A DNA stretch of 64,000 nucleotides from Rhodoplanes tepidamans (GTDB taxonomy: Bacteria > Pseudomonadota > Alphaproteobacteria > Rhizobiales > Xanthobacteraceae), in assembly GCF_030813915.1 (NCBI RefSeq), contig NZ_JAUSUJ010000007.1, positions 124,001 to 188,000 of the forward strand. The letters run 5' to 3'. Positions 27,074 to 40,018 of the stretch are shown here, one piece after another. Position numbers and translations under genes: made by a program. Below the pieces are notes generated by a model, which saw only the letters and a program-made list of their open reading frames with translations, had not been told where the DNA came from and did no database searches. Positions within the stretch are counted from its first letter, which is position 1, and the number at the start of each line of letters is the position of its first letter.

Positions 27074-27688
27074 ATGAAAAGGATGAGCAAAATCCGAAAG
27101 ATCTGTGTCTACTGCGGCTCGAGCGCGGGGGCCGACCCGGCCTGGCTCGCGGCCGCGCGCCGGCTCGGCCGGCTGATGGCCGAGCACCGCATCGGCCTCG
27201 TCTACGGCGGCGGCTCGAACGGCCTGATGGGCGCCGTCGCCACCGCCGTGATCGACCACGGCGGCGAGGTGGTCGGGGTGATCCCCGAGTTCCTGCGCAC
27301 CAAGGAGAACATGTTCGACCGCGCCACCGAGCTGATCGTCACCCGCGACATGCACGAGCGCAAGCAGATCATGTTCGACCACGCCGATGCCTTCGTGGCG
27401 CTGCCGGGCGGCATCGGCACGCTGGAGGAGCTGGTCGAGCAGCTCACCTGGGCGCAGCTCGGCCGCCACAAGAAGCCGATCCTGCTCGCCGACATCGGCG
27501 GCTTCTGGCAGCCGCTGATCGCCGTGCTGGAGAAGATGCGGGCCGCCGGCTTCATCCACAACGGCGCGCTGATGAACTACCGGGTCTGCGCCCGCATCGA
27601 CGACGTCCTGCCCACCCTAGTGGCCGCGGTCGCGCCGGTCAGCGAGTCCGAGAAGGCCGGCGATCCCGCCACCGTCGCCCGGATGTGA
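27074..27688 (+). CDS. LOG-family protein (cytokinin riboside 5'-monophosphate phosphoribohydrolase type)
   Basis: The 204-residue protein belongs to the TIGR00730 Rossmann-fold family. It shows ICVYCGSSAGADP, VYGGGSNGLMG, the catalytic motif PGGIGTLEELVEQLTW, and the arginine of DMHERKQIMF. Family members cleave the N-glycosidic bond of nucleoside 5'-monophosphates, with AMP or cytokinin nucleotides as substrates. The role in a free-living bacterium is often purine salvage or stress-linked. ATG 27074 is used; an in-frame ATG at 27083 is possible. It stands alone and divergent from the ABC exporter. Confidence 0.92.
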   Translation: MKRMSKIRKICVYCGSSAGADPAWLAAARRLGRLMAEHRIGLVYGGGSNGLMGAVATAVIDHGGEVVGVIPEFLRTKENMFDRATELIVTRDMHERKQIMFDHADAFVALPGGIGTLEELVEQLTWAQLGRHKKPILLADIGGFWQPLIAVLEKMRAAGFIHNGALMNYRVCARIDDVLPTLVAAVAPVSESEKAGDPATVARM

Positions 27689-27733
27689 GCTGGTCGTCGC
27701 GGCGGTTCGGGGCGCCGGCAGCCACCGCACCTG

Positions 27734-27792
27734 GTCGCCCCCGGGTCCCGGTTCGCGGCGCGTCGCGCCGCGCCCGGCACACGAGACCTCCC
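27734..27792. repeat. Intergenic repeat, family C, copy 2
   Basis: GTCCCGGTTCGCGGCGCG followed by CGCGCCGCGCCCGG and ACACGAG matches the end of the copy at 13461-13518. Internal inverted arms make a strong hairpin about 50 bases downstream of the LOG gene. Confidence 0.6.
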
Positions 27793-28242
27793 CCGAGGCA
27801 GCGCAGCGGCGACGATTCGTCAGCGCCGAACCCGCTCCGATCGCGCCGCGGGCCGGGCCGCGTGTGCGAATCGTCCGTCGAATCGCCCGTCCGGTTCCCG
27901 TCTCCGTGACACGCCGGCCCGGCGCCGGGGTCTTGGGGCGGGCGCGCTGTCGACGAAGAACACTCGCCTTCACCCAAAGCATCCTCCCGGTTGTATCACC
28001 CGGATGCTCCACAAAGACTGTGCGGGCCTAGTAAAGCCGTGGCCGGGGAAGCAATCGCACAGGATTTCCTGCGTCGATCCTACGCATTGCTACCTAAGAT
28101 ACGGGGACCTACGTAAGACACCAAAATTAGCAGAAGGTATTTTTCTGCCCGATCAAAGTTCGTTCTTGTAAGCGCACTAATCCCAGCGTGTGCGTACCTG
28201 TCCTGCGTCCCCTGGTCGAGGCCCGCGTGGCGAGAGGGTGCG
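27793..28242. other. Non-coding region before the CheB-CheR kinase gene
   Basis: I see no gene. The region becomes AT-richer at 28075-28165 (around ACGTAAGACACCAAAATTAG), which is the likely promoter area of the gene at 28243. No clear operator is visible. Confidence 0.4.
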
Positions 28243-32346
<4,104 letters not shown>

Positions 32347-32901
32347 TCAGTTCGGCACGCCCGCATGGCCCGCCAGGCCGGGCTCGGGCGCGGCCGCCCG
32401 CAGCAGCGCATGGCGGTTCAGCAGCACGGCGAGCGCCCGCGCCGCGGTGAGAAGGCGGCGCCCGGCGGCGTCGCCGCCGACCCGCACGGCCGCCCGGTGC
32501 AGCCCGGCGACGTCGCCGGCGCGGGCCGCCTGCACCAGCCCGAGCAGATCGGCCTCGTCGCCCGAGACCCGCGCGCACGACGCCGGGAAGAAGGCGAAGC
32601 CGCCGCGCCGCTCGGCCCGCAGGGCCCGCACCAGGGCGCCGGCGCGGCCGACGAAGGACGGGCCGTCGACCGGGCCGAAGGCGTCGTCCGCATGCGCGCA
32701 GGCGGCCTCCCAGCAGTCGGCGCTCGCCGTCATGTAGCCGGCGCAGATGTAGCGCACCAGCGCCAGGGCGAGATGCTCGCCGGCGTCGCCGCACACGGCG
32801 CGGCAGTCGCGGCACTCGCCGCCGCCGCGGGCGAAGTCGAAGCGGATCGGCTCGCCGAGACCGTCAGCGGGCGGGATCGCCGTCTCGGGCTCGCAGCTCA
32901 T
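32347..32901 (-). CDS. Conserved hypothetical protein with cysteine-rich N-terminal part
   Basis: I do not recognise the family. The 184-residue product has a cluster of cysteines near the start (SCEPE, GECRDCRAVCGDAG), which could bind a metal, followed by alanine-rich helices (LALALVRYICAGYMTAS, AEAA-like stretches). No signal peptide is evident. It lies 21 bases downstream of the 172-residue gene and converges with the large kinase, touching its stop codon region without overlap. The two small genes look like one operon; both have the phrase pattern of helical soluble proteins with paired cysteines. Confidence 0.65.
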   Translation of the reverse strand: MSCEPETAIPPADGLGEPIRFDFARGGGECRDCRAVCGDAGEHLALALVRYICAGYMTASADCWEAACAHADDAFGPVDGPSFVGRAGALVRALRAERRGGFAFFPASCARVSGDEADLLGLVQAARAGDVAGLHRAAVRVGGDAAGRRLLTAARALAVLLNRHALLRAAAPEPGLAGHAGVPN

Positions 32902-32922
32902 GCCGGTCTCCCCTCGCCCGCC

Positions 32923-33441
32923 TCAGTGCAGCGTGCAGGACTGCGCCGCGCCGGCATGCGCCGCCATGGCGAGCACCGCGTCGACCGCGTCGCGCTGCGG
33001 CAGCACCAGGCCGGCGCGGAAGAACAGGGTCGCGAGGCCGCGGATCGGCGGCAGCGCGAAGCCGACGCCCTCGGCATCGAGCCAGGCGCCGAGCCGGGCC
33101 CGGGTCGCCGGAAGGTCGCCCTGCTGGGCGGCCGCCGCCGCGGCGACCAGGCGCAGCTCGTCGGCGGAGAGCTGCGGGCAGCGCCGGCAGCGCACCTCGA
33201 AGCGGCGCACCGCCATCCGGGCCGTGACCCGCAGCAGCGCGTCGAGCGACAGCGTGGCGTCCTCGACGCCGGCGCGCAGGAAGGTCGGCCGCAGCACCGC
33301 GACCGGGCAGCGGCCCTCCCGCATGGCGACCACCCAGGTGCGGCAGCCCCACACCACCAGCTGCTCGGGCCCGTCGAGCGCGGCGAAGCGGTCGAGCTCG
33401 GCGTCGTCCCGCGCCGCCCCCCAGGTCTCGGGCGACCGCAT
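32923..33441 (-). CDS. Conserved hypothetical protein, partner of the downstream cysteine-rich gene
   Basis: The 172-residue product is not assigned to a family. It starts MRSPETWGAARDDAELDRF, has a hydrophobic strand EQLVVWGCRTWVVAM, a cysteine motif RCRRCPQLSADEL in the middle and a helical C terminus ending AAQSCTLH. ATG 33441 is chosen because it overlaps the stop of a 36-codon ORF as TGATG. The downstream gene follows after 21 bases. A shared function with that gene is likely; what it is cannot be read from sequence. Confidence 0.65.
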   Translation of the reverse strand: MRSPETWGAARDDAELDRFAALDGPEQLVVWGCRTWVVAMREGRCPVAVLRPTFLRAGVEDATLSLDALLRVTARMAVRRFEVRCRRCPQLSADELRLVAAAAAAQQGDLPATRARLGAWLDAEGVGFALPPIRGLATLFFRAGLVLPQRDAVDAVLAMAAHAGAAQSCTLH

Positions 33442-33551
33442 CACCGGCACTCCCCGGCGGGCGCGGCGCCCGCCGCCATTGCAGCGCCGGCGGCGCGGGC
33501 ATTGCACCGGCCGGCCTCCTCGCGGACCTCGGGTGACAGGCGATCGAGCAC
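33441..33551 (-). CDS. Small 36-residue ORF translationally coupled to the hypothetical operon
   Basis: A strong ribosome site GAGGAGGT (33556-33563) stands 4 nt before GTG 33551. The frame encodes 36 residues (start LDRLSPEVREEAGRC, then alanine-rich, end GECR) and its TGA overlaps the ATG of the next gene as TGATG. The quality of the ribosome site and the overlap suggest real translation, either as a small protein or as a coupling leader. The function is unknown. Confidence 0.5.
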   Translation of the reverse strand: MLDRLSPEVREEAGRCNARAAGAAMAAGAAPAGECR

Positions 33552-33680
33552 GGACACCTCCTCGTCGAGACGATGTCCGCAAGTATTGTCGTCGCCCCTC
33601 CACTGTCGAGGGTGGAAGGATGCTTTTCGATCTATTGCAGGTTTACACGGGTTTTAAGGAGGAGCAGCGGAGAGACACCC

Positions 33681-33785
33681 GTCATTCCGGGGCGGCGCGC
33701 AACGCCGAACCCGGAATCCAGCCGCGCATGCAGAGATCGGGGCTGGATTCCGGGTTCGCGGGCTCCGCCCGCGCCCCGGAATGAC
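33681..33785. repeat. Intergenic palindromic repeat, family B, copy 2
   Basis: It starts GTCATTCCGGGGCGGCG, has inner arms ACCCGGAATCCAG and CTGGATTCCGGGT, and ends GCCCCGGAATGAC. It matches the plan of the copy at 24592-24698 and lies just past the stop of cimA. Confidence 0.85.
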
Positions 33786-33792
33786 ATCCCCC

Positions 33793-35391
33793 TCACGCCG
33801 TCGCGCCGGAGCGGATCAGCTTGTAGACGATCGAGTCCATCAGGGCCTGGAACGAGGCGTCGATGATGTTGGGCGAGACGCCGACCGTGGTCCAGGTGTC
33901 GCCGGTGTCGGCATCGGTGCTCTCGATCAGCACGCGGGTGACGGCCTCGGTGCCGCCGTTGAGGATGCGCACCCGGTAGTCGGTCAGGCTCAGGCTGCGG
34001 ATGTAGTCCTGGTAGCGGCCGAGATCCTTGCGCAGCGCGAGGTCGAGGGCGTGCACCGGGCCGATGCCCTCGGCCGCCGAGATCAGCGGCTCGTCGTCGC
34101 CGACCTTCACCTTGACGACCGCGACGGTCGCCGTGACCCGCTGGCCGAGCGCGTTGATGCGGTGCTCGACGTTCACGTCGAACTTGATCACCTCGACATA
34201 GTCCGGGACGGTGCCGAGCATGCGGCGCGCCAGCAGTTCGAACGAGGCCGGCGCCGACTCGTAGGCGTAGCCGATCGCCTCGCGCTCCTTCACCACGTCG
34301 AGCAGGCCGCCGATGCGCGGATCGTCCTTGTCGACCGTCAGCCCGACGCGGGCGAGCTCGGCCAGCACGTTGGAGCGGCCGCCCTGGTCGGAGACCAGCA
34401 CGTCGCGCCGGTTGCCCACCGTCTCGGGACGGACGTGCTCGTAGGTCGCCGGATCCTTGAGGATCGCCGAGGCGTGGATGCCGGCCTTGGTCACGAAGGC
34501 GCTCGGCCCGACATAGGGCGCGTGCCGGTCGGGCGAGCGGTTGAGCATCTCGTCGAGCTTCCGCGACACCCGCGTGAGGCTCGCCAGTGCCGCGTCGGAG
34601 ACGCCGACGTCGAACCTGTCGGCGAACTCGCGCTTGAGCCTGAGGGTCGGGATCAGCGACATCAGGTTGGCGTTGCCGCAGCGCTCGCCGAGCCCGTTGA
34701 GCGTGCCCTGGATCTGGCGCACCCCGGCCCGCACCGCGGCCAGCGAGTTGGCGACGCCGTGCTCCGTGTCGTTGTGGGCGTGGATGCCCAGCCGGTCCCC
34801 CGGCACCCGCTTCGTCACTTCAGCGACAATGCGCTCGATCTCGTTGGGCAGCGTGCCGCCGTTGGTGTCGCACAGCACCACCCAGCGGGCGCCCTCCCTG
34901 TAGGCCGTCTCGGCGCAGGCGAGCGCGTAGTCGGGATTGGCCTTGTAGCCGTCGAAGAAATGCTCGCAGTCGACCAGCACCTCGCGGCCGCGCGCCCGGG
35001 CGGCCTGCACGCTGTCGCGGATCGAGGCGAGGTTCTCCTCGAGCGTCGTCTCCAGCGCGACCCGGACGTGATAGTCCCACGACTTGGCGACGAAGCAGAT
35101 CGCGTCGGCATGGGCGTCGAGCAGCATCGCGAGGCCGGGGTCGTTGGAGGCCGAGCGGCCCGGCCGCCGCGTCATGCCGAACGCCGTGAAGGTCGCCGCG
35201 ATGCCGCGATCCTCGCCGAACAGCTCGGTGTCGGTCGGGTTGGCGCCCGGATAGCCGCCCTCGATGTAGTCGATCCCGAGCTCGGCCAGCATGCGGGCGA
35301 TGACGAGCTTGTCGGCGAGCGTGAAGTCGACGCCGTTGGTCTGCGCGCCGTCGCGCAGGGTGGTATCGAACAGATAGAGGCGTTCCGTCAT
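33793..35391 (-). CDS. cimA: (R)-citramalate synthase
   Basis: The 532-residue enzyme condenses pyruvate and acetyl-CoA to citramalate, the threonine-independent entry to isoleucine. It has the HMGL-like barrel with FDTTLRDGAQTNGV, CDTNGGTLPNEI, the metal-binding HAHNDTEHGVANS and GTLNGLGERCGNANL, and a C-terminal LeuA-type regulatory domain (about 400-532). The length and the segment IHASAILKDPATYEH fit the TIGR00977 citramalate synthase group rather than 2-isopropylmalate synthase. ATG 35391 is used. It follows the small membrane peptide gene by 91 bases. Feedback by isoleucine through the C-terminal domain is expected from the family. Confidence 0.92.
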   Translation of the reverse strand: MTERLYLFDTTLRDGAQTNGVDFTLADKLVIARMLAELGIDYIEGGYPGANPTDTELFGEDRGIAATFTAFGMTRRPGRSASNDPGLAMLLDAHADAICFVAKSWDYHVRVALETTLEENLASIRDSVQAARARGREVLVDCEHFFDGYKANPDYALACAETAYREGARWVVLCDTNGGTLPNEIERIVAEVTKRVPGDRLGIHAHNDTEHGVANSLAAVRAGVRQIQGTLNGLGERCGNANLMSLIPTLRLKREFADRFDVGVSDAALASLTRVSRKLDEMLNRSPDRHAPYVGPSAFVTKAGIHASAILKDPATYEHVRPETVGNRRDVLVSDQGGRSNVLAELARVGLTVDKDDPRIGGLLDVVKEREAIGYAYESAPASFELLARRMLGTVPDYVEVIKFDVNVEHRINALGQRVTATVAVVKVKVGDDEPLISAAEGIGPVHALDLALRKDLGRYQDYIRSLSLTDYRVRILNGGTEAVTRVLIESTDADTGDTWTTVGVSPNIIDASFQALMDSIVYKLIRSGATA

Positions 35392-35482
35392 GGTCGTGTC
35401 CTGTCGCCTCCCCGGTCGCGCGGAGAGGTCGGAAAGCGCTTCCCCCGGACGTCGCGCGGGCGCACGACGCCGCAATCGATGG

Positions 35483-35596
35483 TCACCAGTAGTTCAGGTA
35501 CTTGAGAACGAAGGCGACGCCGCCGGCGAGCACCAGAATCTTGATCAGGATGTAATAGAGCCAGTGGCGCGGGAACGGGGTGTCGGGGCGTTTCAC
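35483..35596 (-). CDS. 37-residue single-pass membrane peptide
   Basis: A small gene too short for usual ORF calls. GTG 35596 overlaps the stop of the GNAT gene as GTGA. The product starts MKRPDTPFPRHW and continues with a hydrophobic helix (LYYILIKILVLAGGVAFVL) ending KYLNYW. A short basic N terminus, one membrane helix and a tryptophan at the end are typical of bacterial small membrane proteins; the N terminus should be cytoplasmic. The codon use fits the neighbours. The stop-start overlap with the acetyltransferase gene and cimA 91 bases downstream place it in an operon. The function is unknown. Confidence 0.7.
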   Translation of the reverse strand: MKRPDTPFPRHWLYYILIKILVLAGGVAFVLKYLNYW

Positions 35597-36093
35597 GTCG
35601 GGGCCTTTCCGGCGAGCGCCTTTTCCAGGGTGGTGTTGGCGAGCCACTCGTCGCCGCGCAGCACGGTGTTGCGGCGCTGAGCGACATAGCCGCGCTTCTC
35701 GAAGAAGCCGCGGGCGTTGTCGCTGGCGTCGACCACGAGCTTCGCGGCGCCGCGCGCGCCGGCGAGCTTCTCCACGGCGTCGATCAGCATGCCGCCGGCG
35801 CCCATGCCGGCGACGCCCGGATGCACGTAGAGGAGATCGATGGTGTCGCCGCCGGCGAGCGTCACGAACCCGACCGGCGTGCCGTTGAGGGTGACGACCA
35901 GCGCCAGCGCCTCGGCGATGCGCGCGCCGAACGCCGCCTCGTCCTCGGCGGCCTGCATCCAGGCCGCCAGCTGGGCCTCGCTGTAGTCGTCGGCGGCGAG
36001 CTCCTCGATGCTGGCCCGGAAGATCTCGGCGAGCACCGGCGTGTCGGCCGGCAGCACCGGCCGCAGCCCGAGCTCCGGATGGGCGGTCGCCAT
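35593..36093 (-). CDS. GNAT-family N-acetyltransferase
   Basis: The 166-residue protein has the GNAT fold: ALVVTLNGTPVGFVTLAGG, the acetyl-CoA-binding loop LYVHPGVAGMGAGGMLIDAV (R/QxxGxG/A variant) and the C-terminal ASDNARGFFEKRGYVAQ. It should acetylate a small molecule or a protein amine; the acceptor is unknown. ATG 36093 shares one base with the stop TGA of the DUF559 gene upstream, and its own stop overlaps the start of the 37-residue membrane peptide, so three genes are tightly coupled. Confidence 0.9.
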   Translation of the reverse strand: MATAHPELGLRPVLPADTPVLAEIFRASIEELAADDYSEAQLAAWMQAAEDEAAFGARIAEALALVVTLNGTPVGFVTLAGGDTIDLLYVHPGVAGMGAGGMLIDAVEKLAGARGAAKLVVDASDNARGFFEKRGYVAQRRNTVLRGDEWLANTTLEKALAGKAPT

Positions 36094-36461
36094 CACGCGC
36101 CCTCCTCCCGGCCGGCGGCCGCCGACGCGCCGGCGACGCGCGCGGGCCGGCGCGGTGCCGCCGCCACCTCGGTCTCGACGATCGACAGCAGGCCGTCCAG
36201 GCTCGCCGCGACGTCCTCCGGGCGGAACAGCAGCACCCGGTAGCCGTGGCAGAAGAACCACTGGTCGCGCTCGGGATCGCGGCCGCCCGGCGTGTCGTCG
36301 ACCTCGACCACCACGGGCACGGCGTCGCACGCGAACGCCACCCGGTACGGCCCGATCGTCACGCCGCGGCGGAACCTGGCGCTGCCGAACTTCTTCGTGC
36401 GCAGCACCCGCCACAGCCGGCGCTCGCCCTCCGTCATGTCGCGATCCCCGGCGTCGGTCAT
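36093..36461 (-). CDS. DUF559 (Vsr-like endonuclease fold) protein
   Basis: The 122-residue protein has the DUF559 pattern: TEGERRLWRVLRTKKFG, ARFRRGVTIGPYRVAFAC, VVVEVDDTPGGRDPERDQW and GYRVLLFRPEDV. The family has the very-short-patch-repair endonuclease fold, with the acidic pair in EVDD, but its biochemical role is unproven. The length is usual. GGGAG lies 8 nt before ATG 36461; an internal ATG at 36437 is also possible. It is first in the chain with the GNAT gene and the small membrane peptide. Confidence 0.88.
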   Translation of the reverse strand: MTDAGDRDMTEGERRLWRVLRTKKFGSARFRRGVTIGPYRVAFACDAVPVVVEVDDTPGGRDPERDQWFFCHGYRVLLFRPEDVAASLDGLLSIVETEVAAAPRRPARVAGASAAAGREEGA

Positions 36462-36521
36462 GCGAGAGCTCCCGAATGGCACGTCCTTGTCCGATGCGAG
36501 CGTCCGCGGCGAGCAGGGCGC

Positions 36522-36666
36522 GACCCTCTCCCCTCGCGGGAGAGGGTGCCCGAGCGAAGCTCGGGCGGGTGAGGGGGCGTGCCACGAGTTCCGAGCAAGA
36601 GGAGAGCCCCCTCACCTGGTTCCGCGCTTCGCGCGGACCCACCCTCTCCCACGAGGGGAGAGGGTT
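36522..36666. repeat. Large intergenic palindrome of family D between cysS and the DUF559 operon
   Basis: Three nested inverted pairs are visible: CCCTCTCCC/GGGAGAGGG, GGGTGAGGGGGC/GCCCCCTCACC and ACCCTCTCCC/GGGGAGAGGGT, with GCGCTTCGCGC inside. The whole could fold as a long cruciform or RNA hairpin. No gene is seen. Confidence 0.8.
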
Positions 36667-36693
36667 TCGGTGCGTGCGGCTCGCCATTGGGGC

Positions 36694-38040
36694 TCATCGC
36701 GTCACGCTCCACGTCGTGCCGTCCTTGGAGTCCTTCAGCACGATGCCCAGGGCCTGGAGCTCGTCGCGGATGCGGTCGGATTCGGCCCAGTTCTTCTCCT
36801 TGCGGGCGGCGATGCGGGCCGCCACCTTGGCGTCGATCTCGTCCGCCGGAATCGGCGGCGCCGGCGCATGCGCGGCCTCCCAGGCGGCGAGCGCCTCGGG
36901 GCGGAAGCCGAAGAAGGCGAGCGTGCCGGCCAGCGCCTTGCGGCCGGCGGCGTTCTTCAGCCCGTGCATGGCGGCGAGCGCCATCGGGGTGTTGAGGTCG
37001 TCGGCGAGCGCCTCCAGCACGGCCGGCGCCGGCCGCGGCTCGGCATCGGCCGAGGCCGCGTCGAAGAACGAGCCGAGCGCCTTGTGGGCCTCCTCGAGCC
37101 CCTTCAGGGTCCAGTTGATCGGCTGGCGATAATGCGTCGACAGCATCGCGAGCCGCGCCACGTCGCCCGGCCAGTCCTTCAGCACCTCGCGGATGGTGAC
37201 GAAGTTGCCGAGCGACTTCGACATCTTCTCGCCTTCCACCTGCAGGAAGCCGTTGTGCATCCAGGTGCTCGCCATCACGCTCGTGCCGAAGGCGCAGCAC
37301 GACTGGGCGATCTCGTTCTCGTGGTGCGGGAACACGAGGTCGATGCCGCCGCCGTGGATGTCGAAGGTCTCGCCGAGATGCTTCCAGCTCATCGCCGAGC
37401 ACTCGATGTGCCAGCCCGGCCGGCCCTCGACCGCGATGCCGGCGGGCGACGGCCAGCCCGGCTCGCCGGGCTTCGACGGCTTCCACAGCACGAAGTCCAT
37501 GGCGTCGCGCTTGTAGGGTGCGACGTCGACGCGGGCGCCGGCGATCATCTCGTCGAGCGGGCGCTTGGACAGCGCCCCGTAGCCCGGCATCGACGGCACC
37601 GAGAACAGCACGTGGTCCTCGGCCACATAGGCGTGGCCGGAGGCGACCAGCCTCTCGATGATGGCCCGCATCTCGGCGACGTGCTCGGTCGCCCGCGGCT
37701 CGACGGTCGGCGGCAGGCAGCCCAGCGCCGTCACGTCGGCCTTGAATTCGGCATAGGTCGTCTCGGTCAGCTCGCGGATGGTGATGCCGCGCTCCGCCGC
37801 CCGCGCGTTGATCTTGTCGTCCACGTCGGTGATGTTGCGGACATAGGTGACATGATCGGCGCCGTAGACGTGGCGCAGCAGCCGGAACAGCACGTCGAAG
37901 ACGATGACGGGCCGGGCGTTGCCGATATGGGCGAAGTCGTAGACGGTCGGACCGCACACATACATGCGCACCCGCGCCGGATCGAGCGGCGCAAAGGTCC
38001 GCTTCTCGCGCGTGAGCGTGTCGTACAGCCTCAGTTCCAT
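36694..38040 (-). CDS. cysS: Cysteinyl-tRNA synthetase
   Basis: The 448-residue class I synthetase charges tRNA-Cys. The HIGH signature is HIGNA in [17 protein letters not shown] is present in [12 protein letters not shown], and the zinc ligands are in [19 protein letters not shown] and [10 protein letters not shown]. The length is typical. AGAGGACAGG stands just upstream of ATG 38040. The gene is monocistronic or leads the downstream genes weakly, with a large palindrome after its end. A tRNA-Cys gene lies elsewhere in this window (55031). Confidence 0.97.
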   Translation of the reverse strand: MELRLYDTLTREKRTFAPLDPARVRMYVCGPTVYDFAHIGNARPVIVFDVLFRLLRHVYGADHVTYVRNITDVDDKINARAAERGITIRELTETTYAEFKADVTALGCLPPTVEPRATEHVAEMRAIIERLVASGHAYVAEDHVLFSVPSMPGYGALSKRPLDEMIAGARVDVAPYKRDAMDFVLWKPSKPGEPGWPSPAGIAVEGRPGWHIECSAMSWKHLGETFDIHGGGIDLVFPHHENEIAQSCCAFGTSVMASTWMHNGFLQVEGEKMSKSLGNFVTIREVLKDWPGDVARLAMLSTHYRQPINWTLKGLEEAHKALGSFFDAASADAEPRPAPAVLEALADDLNTPMALAAMHGLKNAAGRKALAGTLAFFGFRPEALAAWEAAHAPAPPIPADEIDAKVAARIAARKEKNWAESDRIRDELQALGIVLKDSKDGTTWSVTR

Positions 38041-38584
38041 GACCTGTCCTCTGCCGGGCCGGCGGTCGGCCCCCGGCCGTCCCGCCCGCGAAATCCATGC
38101 GGCCGAATCACGTCGCGGGCCCGCGCTGGCCCGGCGTCTGTTTGTCTGGAAAGAGGACAAGACGGCCGTAGCCAGCGGGAGCCGCTAGCGAATAATCCCC
38201 CGGCAAATGCCGATCTGGGCGTGATGGCCGTTCATGGGGCGGCACCATGGTCGAGCCGGGGCGCCCCGTCAAGAGCCGCGAGAGGCGGCCGAAAGGCCTG
38301 CGGAACGTGCATGCCGGGCCCTGCCGGCCCGGCGCCTGCGCGGCCGGCACGCTTCGTGCTAGACCCGTTCCGTTGAACTCGATCCACTCTCCGCTCATGC
38401 CCGCGCGAGCGGGACTCCAGGGGCCACACGTCGAACCGCCCCCGGGTCCCCCGCCGTCGCGGGAACGAACGCGAGGTGGGACCGATTCACCGCCATCGGA
38501 AACCGCTCCAAGTGAGCCGCTCGAGTGGCCAGACCGAAGACCGCCCCGGACCGAGCCCGCACCCGAACCGACACCCCCGCGCCG
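38041..38584. other. Non-coding region between cysS and the HPP gene
   Basis: I find no convincing gene in these 544 bases. They should hold the promoters of cysS (minus) and of the HPP-family gene (plus). A weak AT-rich patch lies near 38185-38215. No known repeat family is clear. Confidence 0.4.
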
Positions 38585-39055
38585 ATGACCGACAGACGCA
38601 CCGTTCTCGCCATGCTGGCCGGCGCCGCCGGCGGTGGGGTGGCGATCGCCCTGATGGAGGTGTTCGCCGCCTTCGGCTCGTTCCCGCTGTTCGCGGTGCC
38701 GTTCGCGACCTCCATCGTGCTGGTGATGGGCTCGCCCGAGGCCGAGCCGGCGCAGCCGCGCGCCCTGGTCGGCGGCCACCTCGTCTCGACCCTGGTCGGG
38801 CTCCTGGTGCTGACCGCGGTCGGGCCGGGCCCGTGGGCGGCGGCCGTGGCGGTCGGCCTGTCGATCGTCGCCATGCAGCTCACCCGCACGTTCCACCCGC
38901 CGGCCGGCATCGACCCGCTGCTGGTGGTCGGCAACAACCTGTCCTGGACATATCTCGTGGCGCCGGTCGGGGCCGGCGCCGTGCTGCTCGCCCTGTTCGC
39001 CTGGGGCTGGCACCTCGCTGTGCGGCGCTACGCCTGGCCGCACCGCTGGTGGTGA
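38585..39055 (+). CDS. HPP-family integral membrane protein
   Basis: The 156-residue protein has four membrane helices and the family motif in TRTFHPPAGIDPLL (HPP), with LFAVPFATSIVLVMGSPEAEPAQPR in pieces before it. Members of the HPP family are inner-membrane proteins; some have been linked to nitrite transport, but the substrate here is not known. No CBS domains are attached. ATG 38585 follows a long frame open upstream that does not look coding. It converges with the SDR gene, 17 bases apart. Confidence 0.88.
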   Translation: MTDRRTVLAMLAGAAGGGVAIALMEVFAAFGSFPLFAVPFATSIVLVMGSPEAEPAQPRALVGGHLVSTLVGLLVLTAVGPGPWAAAVAVGLSIVAMQLTRTFHPPAGIDPLLVVGNNLSWTYLVAPVGAGAVLLALFAWGWHLAVRRYAWPHRWW

Positions 39056-39072
39056 GCGGTTCGCGCCCTCGC

Positions 39073-39822
39073 TCAGTACGGGCTCGCGGTCGGCCGCACG
39101 ACGATCTCGCTGACGTCGACGTCGGCCGGCTGCGAGATCGCGAAGGCGATGGACCGGGCGACCGCGTCGGGGCCGATCGCCACCTTGCGAAAGTCCTTCA
39201 TGACGCCGGCCGCCTCGGCGTCCGTGATGGTGTCGGCGAGCTCCGAGGTGACCACGCCGGGCGAGATCACGGTGACGCGCAGGTCGGTGTGCTCCTGGCG
39301 CAGGCCGTCCGAGATCGCCCACACGGCGTATTTGGTGGCGCAGTAGACGGCGGCGGTCGGCGACACCGCGTGCGCGCCGATCGAGGCGACGTTGACGATC
39401 TGCCCCGCGCCGCGCGCCGTCATGCCCGGCAGCACCGCCGCGATGCCGTTGAGCACGCCGCGGATGTTGACGTCGATCATGCGGTCCCACTCGTCGACCT
39501 TCAGGGCCGCGAGGCGCGACAGCGGCATCACGCCGGCATTGTTGATCCACACGTCGATCGGCCCGAACGCCGCCTCGGCGAAGCGCGCGAAGGCCGCCGT
39601 GTCGGCCCGGTCGGTGACGTCGAGGGCGCGGCAGCGCGCCTGCCCGCCGGCCGCGCCGATCTCGGCGACCAGCCGCTCCAGCCGGTCGGTGCGCCGGGCG
39701 CCGAGCACCAGCTTCGCCCCGCGGGCCGACAGCTCGCGCGCCGTCGCCTCGCCGATGCCGCTGCTCGCGCCGGTCAGAGCCACCACCTTGCCCGCGATGC
39801 CGTGGGTGCCGTCGTTCGCCAT
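39073..39822 (-). CDS. Short-chain dehydrogenase/reductase
   Basis: The 249-residue enzyme is a classical SDR: cofactor motif ALTGASSGIGEA, NNAGVMPLS, the catalytic serine in VNVASIGAHA, and the YxxxK pair in AAVYCATKYAV. An arginine-rich loop after the second strand (GARRTDRLERL) favours NADP(H). The substrate is not predictable. It is divergent from an AraC regulator with 196 bases between, so it is probably the target of that regulator. Confidence 0.93.
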   Translation of the reverse strand: MANDGTHGIAGKVVALTGASSGIGEATARELSARGAKLVLGARRTDRLERLVAEIGAAGGQARCRALDVTDRADTAAFARFAEAAFGPIDVWINNAGVMPLSRLAALKVDEWDRMIDVNIRGVLNGIAAVLPGMTARGAGQIVNVASIGAHAVSPTAAVYCATKYAVWAISDGLRQEHTDLRVTVISPGVVTSELADTITDAEAAGVMKDFRKVAIGPDAVARSIAFAISQPADVDVSEIVVRPTASPY

Positions 39823-40018
39823 GGTCCGTCTCCTTCGCCGGGGCGGCCCCGTCGGCCGCCGGTGACGCGACGGTGCCGGAAACGGTCTCCGCGGCGGTAG
39901 ACCGGGACTCCCCGGTTCTTGCACGATCCTCCGGACCGTCGGCCGGGACGATGGGCAGCCGGCGCGGTTCGGCATAGGCTGTCCATGCACGACCCCTCGA
40001 TTACCGCTGGACATAGGA

